Of a DNA stretch of 16,875 bases, positions 14,029 to 16,875 are shown piece by piece (position 1 is the first letter of the stretch; each line of letters begins with the position of its first letter). The notes under the pieces are model-generated. The model was not told where the DNA came from and searched no databases. It saw only the letters and a program-made list of their open reading frames with translations. The DNA is from an uncultured Synergistales bacterium (GTDB taxonomy: Bacteria; Synergistota; Synergistia; Synergistales; Aminobacteriaceae). Made by a program: the position numbers and the translations under genes. The DNA lies in contig CAJOED010000011.1 of NCBI GenBank assembly GCA_905233335.1, positions 4,077 through 20,951 on the forward strand, given 5' to 3'.

Positions 14029-15943
14029 ATGCGCAAATTTTTTTTTACCGCGTTATTTGTCCTGGCTCTGTGTGCTTGTGCTTTTGCTGATGCGTCATTG
14101 TACAGGGGGACGAGCAGGGTCGGCGTTGTACAGACGATAGAGAATAATCTTGTTCCCGTTGATGATGTCGGGAAGTTACTGGGCTTCACTGCTTCACGTT
14201 CTGGCGAGGAACTCACACTTACGCGCGGGAGTGTAACTCTTCGTGTCATTGCGAACTCTGCGGCGGCATGGCAGGGTTTCTCGATTGTGCCGCTACACTC
14301 TTCACCCGTCGACAAGAACGGAAAATTATGGGTTGATGCCCAAAGTGCTGTTGCGTTGTTCCAGAACACAGCGGGTACAAGGTACAGCGAACAGGTTGCG
14401 TTTCACAAATTCAGCAAGTGCCAGGCTCACAGCTTCCGACAAACCGACAGAAGGAGCCGGAATGTTCCCGGAGCCGACACCGCCGAAAATCACGACAGCC
14501 GCAAAGCCCACAGCACCGCAAGCAACGCAAACGCCTCAAACAGTGCCGGAAAAACCCAAAGACACTCCGACACAGCAGGAAGTTGATGCGACAATACAAG
14601 CGATGATAGATAATCTTTCCAGCAAGCCGCAGGAGCCGAAAACGGAGGGTATTGTGTTCGCTGACACGCCCGCAACGAGGACACCCAAAACTGCTTCTGC
14701 ACCCAAACAGCCGAAATACGAGAGCTTCAAGCCCACTGACAGCAGAACGGACAACACAGAGAGCTACAGCGGAACGATTCAGGCGTTACGGTGGACGACT
14801 CAAGAAGGAACGCACAAGAAAATACGCGCAACTGTTGAGGTCAACGGAGGAGCTGAACCCGAAGTGTTCATGTCGGAGGGAAAACTTCACGCGCTGTTCT
14901 CGGAGGTTTCCGGCAAGGCAGAGATAGCTTCACCGTATGCGAACGTCAAGGCAGAACTCATCAGGAACACGAAAGGTGTAGAGCTGGTATTTACGCCCGA
15001 AAAATTCACACGCGCAGACAAAACAGTAATCAGGAACAAGATAGTGTTTGATTTCTTTTTCCCGGAAAGCGTGAAAATCACCGCCGCACGTCCAACCACA
15101 CCGGCAGTTACTCCGACAGCACAGCAAAAACCCGCACCGACACAGCAAACGACGAGGACGGATCCCATAATCACGCCTACACCACGCAGACGTTCTCCGG
15201 CAGTAACGACACCGCCCAGCACAATAACTATTCCGACGAGTGCAGCAGCCGCCTCACGACTTAATACCCGGCGCAGAACTGTAGTAGTAGATCCAGGACA
15301 CGGCGGAAAAGATCCGGGAGCGTCCGCAAACGGAGTAGTCGAAAAGAACGTAAATCTTGCTGTCGGCCTTGCACTTCACAGAGTACTCACCGAAAGAGGC
15401 TACAACGTAATCATGACGCGCAATACTGACGTGTATCTTACTTTGCAGGAACGCACCGACGTAGCGAATAATGCGAACGCGGATATTTTCGTGAGCATCC
15501 ATGTGAACGCGTTACCTTCACGAACAACAACGACAGGTTTCGAGATATACATTATGGCACTTCCGACGGACAAAGACGCAATGAACTTGGCCAAGATCGA
15601 GAACAGAGAATACGTCGAGGGGAAGGGCGTAGATACTGCTAACGTCGACAGAAGGACAGAAATGCTTTTGCGTATACTCGGCGACATGCAGCAGAACAAC
15701 AAGATAAGCGAGAGTACAGATTTTGCGGCGGCTCTCTACAATGCAGGAGTGATTAGCGGCCTCCCGATGAAGAGAGTTGCACAGGCTCCGTTCTTTGTGT
15801 TGAGGGGCGCAGGAATGCCGGCAGTACTGCTTGAGACGGGGTTTGTTACGAACGTTACGGAATCGCGTCGGCTGGCTACTCCTGAATACCAGACACAAAT
15901 AGCACAAGCAATGGCAGCAGGAATTGTGAATTACTTGAAGTAA
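14029..15943 (+). CDS. N-acetylmuramoyl-L-alanine amidase (AMIN + Amidase_3), split by a frameshift
   Basis: The N-terminal part starts at ATG 14029 with a signal peptide (MRKFFFTALFVLALCACAFA) and a small domain of copper-amine-oxidase-N type (PVDDVGKLLGFTASRSGEELTLTRG ... LWVDAQSAVALF). Near 14389 the sensible frame moves one base forward: RYS in frame one is followed by NRLRF in the next frame. A Pro/Thr/Lys-rich linker, an AMIN-like domain (about 14760-15060), a second linker and an Amidase_3 catalytic domain follow. The zinc motifs are DPGHGG, EKN, SIHVNA and the catalytic LLETGFVTN. The enzyme cleaves the MurNAc-L-Ala bond of peptidoglycan outside the membrane. As the sequence stands, one polypeptide needs a frameshift. 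The rear part alone is open from about 14243 but would lack a signal peptide. Confidence 0.85.
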
Positions 15944-15957
15944 GGAGGAATGACAAA

Positions 15958-16755
15958 ATGCCCACACAAAGACGAGTCAGAGCACAACAGCCGGAAGAAC
16001 AAGAACCCACTCCGCGCGTAAGAGTTGTATCACGAACGACAGCAGGGAGGACAGTTCCGACGGTGAACAGACGACGGCAGGCACAACAGGCACTACAGCA
16101 GAAAAGAGTACAGACGATACGACCGGCAGTTCATGAGGAGGACGAAAAGAAACCCATGCCGTTATTGTTCCGTATATTGTCGTGGCTGGGAATGATCTTG
16201 CTGTGTTTCGTTATAGGTTATGTCGGAATGTCGTGGCTGATGGACTTCTTCAACAAAAAATTACTCCTGAAACCCGAAAACAGAATAGAGAATCAGGAAG
16301 ATCTATCGGAGTATGAAGAGTCAGAACATGAACGCACCGTACGCGCGGCACTTGATGATGCCGGGAATATTCAGCAGGTATCACTGAACTTGTACCACGT
16401 GAACAATGACACGATAGCGGAAACACGGCAGAATTTCGTGAAGCGCACGACAGAGGACAACATACGCGATGCGGTGGAAGGCATAATCACGATGAGCGGC
16501 CTGAAAAACGTAAAACTGCTTCATGTGTTCAGGAACGGGGAAACAGCATTTCTTGACATGTCGGGGCAGTTTGCTTCGGCGTTGAACTCAATCGGACAGC
16601 GCAAGAGCCTTCTGCTGCTTACGGCGATAGTGAGAACGATGGAGGAAAATTTTTCGCCCCTTTCGCAAGTTCGCTTCCTGATAGACTCAAAGCCTCCGAA
16701 ATCCGGCGGGAGTGTTGACCTTTCCACTGTATGGAAGATGCCGAAAAAGTCATGA
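15958..16755 (+). CDS. Membrane-anchored GerMN domain protein
   Basis: A 265-residue protein with AAGGAGG 9 bases before its ATG and 14 bases after the amidase stop. Residues 1-65 are basic, Gln/Arg-rich and probably cytoplasmic. One membrane helix spans about 69-93 (FRILSWLGMILLCFVIGYVG). An acidic linker (ENQEDLSEYEESEHE) follows, then a GerMN domain (about 138-255: VSLNLYHVNNDTIAE, ITMSGLKNVKLLHVFRNGETAFLDMSGQFAS, QVRFLIDSKPPKSGGSVDLS). GerMN domains occur in GerM, LpqB and related envelope proteins; a role beside the amidase in wall assembly or remodelling is inferred from the pairing. Confidence 0.8.
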   Translation: MPTQRRVRAQQPEEQEPTPRVRVVSRTTAGRTVPTVNRRRQAQQALQQKRVQTIRPAVHEEDEKKPMPLLFRILSWLGMILLCFVIGYVGMSWLMDFFNKKLLLKPENRIENQEDLSEYEESEHERTVRAALDDAGNIQQVSLNLYHVNNDTIAETRQNFVKRTTEDNIRDAVEGIITMSGLKNVKLLHVFRNGETAFLDMSGQFASALNSIGQRKSLLLLTAIVRTMEENFSPLSQVRFLIDSKPPKSGGSVDLSTVWKMPKKS

Positions 16756-16838
16756 GGTTTTGCAACAAGGGGAAGTATATCGGGTGCGTGAAAATATCGC
16801 GGCTTGTTGTCAGGAGAAAAGGTACAGAAAAACTATGA
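16752..16838 (+). other. 28-codon ORF joined by ATGA overlaps to both neighbours
   Basis: The ATG overlaps the GerMN stop (ATGA) and its TGA overlaps the rdgB ATG (ATGA again). The peptide begins MRFCNKGKYIGCVKISRLVV, is basic and unlike any family I know. It may be only a device or by-product of translational coupling, or chance. Confidence 0.25.
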
Positions 16839-16875
16839 CATTCAAAAAACTCATCATAGCTACAGCCAACAAAGG
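16835..16875 (+). CDS. rdgB: XTP/dITP diphosphatase (RdgB/HAM1), 5' end only
   Basis: The ATG at 16835 begins MTFKKLIIATANKG and runs off the window. The (I/V)-x-AT-x-N-x-G pattern at the extreme N-terminus is the substrate-binding start of RdgB/HAM1, which hydrolyses non-canonical purine triphosphates (ITP, dITP, XTP) to monophosphates. The ATG fits the usual N-terminal length. An in-frame GTG at 16784, preceded by AAGGGGAAG, has a better placed ribosome binding site but would add 17 unusual residues. Only 13 codons are visible, so the call rests on one motif. Confidence 0.75.
   Translation, partial: MTFKKLIIATANK

Noticed and set aside
14243..14380. Start of the amidase at ATG 14243
   Set aside because: The first 45 residues in that frame are Arg/Ser-rich with no signal peptide, and the other frame carries the real secreted N-terminal domain.

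Overview
The window most resembles a chromosomal segment from a Gram-negative-type anaerobe of the Synergistota kind, probably gut-associated. This placement is an inference. It rests on the mix of housekeeping genes (secA, argS, a DivIC/FtsB-like gene, a LytC/AmiC-type amidase, a GerMN protein, rdgB), a Gfo/Idh/MocA dehydrogenase of the sort usually found in lipid A clusters, a bare ptsH-ptsI pair and frequent strong Shine-Dalgarno sites. No rRNA gene or taxonomic marker confirms it.

Layout. Bases 1-726 hold the end of one flavodoxin-like gene, a decayed copy of such an end, and a third, exported flavodoxin-like gene with a broken C-terminus. A bidirectional terminator separates this from a leftward block. 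That block is one operon, secA - exported DUF3857-like protein - argS - DivIC/FtsB-like (8000 down to 1555), ending in a terminator, followed by a secreted NlpC/CHAP-like protein (1491-778). Bases 8001-8401 are the least ordinary stretch. They contain a rightward extended -10 promoter, a folded leader, a 40-codon ORF for a very hydrophobic peptide, and a hairpin-rich element facing it with its own leftward extended -10 box. Next come a small cysteine-rich protein gene (leftward) and the Gfo/Idh/MocA gene (rightward), which diverge from an A+T-rich dyad.

Bases 9808-10505 carry what appears to be a dead yraN gene, a tRNA(CAU) on the minus strand with a clear promoter and terminator, and the pts promoter. 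Rightward from 10506 lies ptsH-ptsI-ROK fructokinase, closed by a terminator. Then follows cheW - amidase - GerMN protein - rdgB (cut off by the window end). The amidase reads in two frames and needs a frameshift near 14389.

How it fits together: the left operon couples protein export, tRNA charging and cell division. The pts cluster pairs the general phosphotransfer proteins with a cytosolic sugar kinase. The last cluster joins envelope/peptidoglycan functions with nucleotide-pool cleaning. The main candidate for something new is the 8071-8395 locus, which has the layout of a type I toxin-antitoxin pair with convergent RNAs. This is only a hypothesis. Three genes (flavodoxin, yraN, amidase) show broken frames, so either gene decay or assembly indels should be considered.
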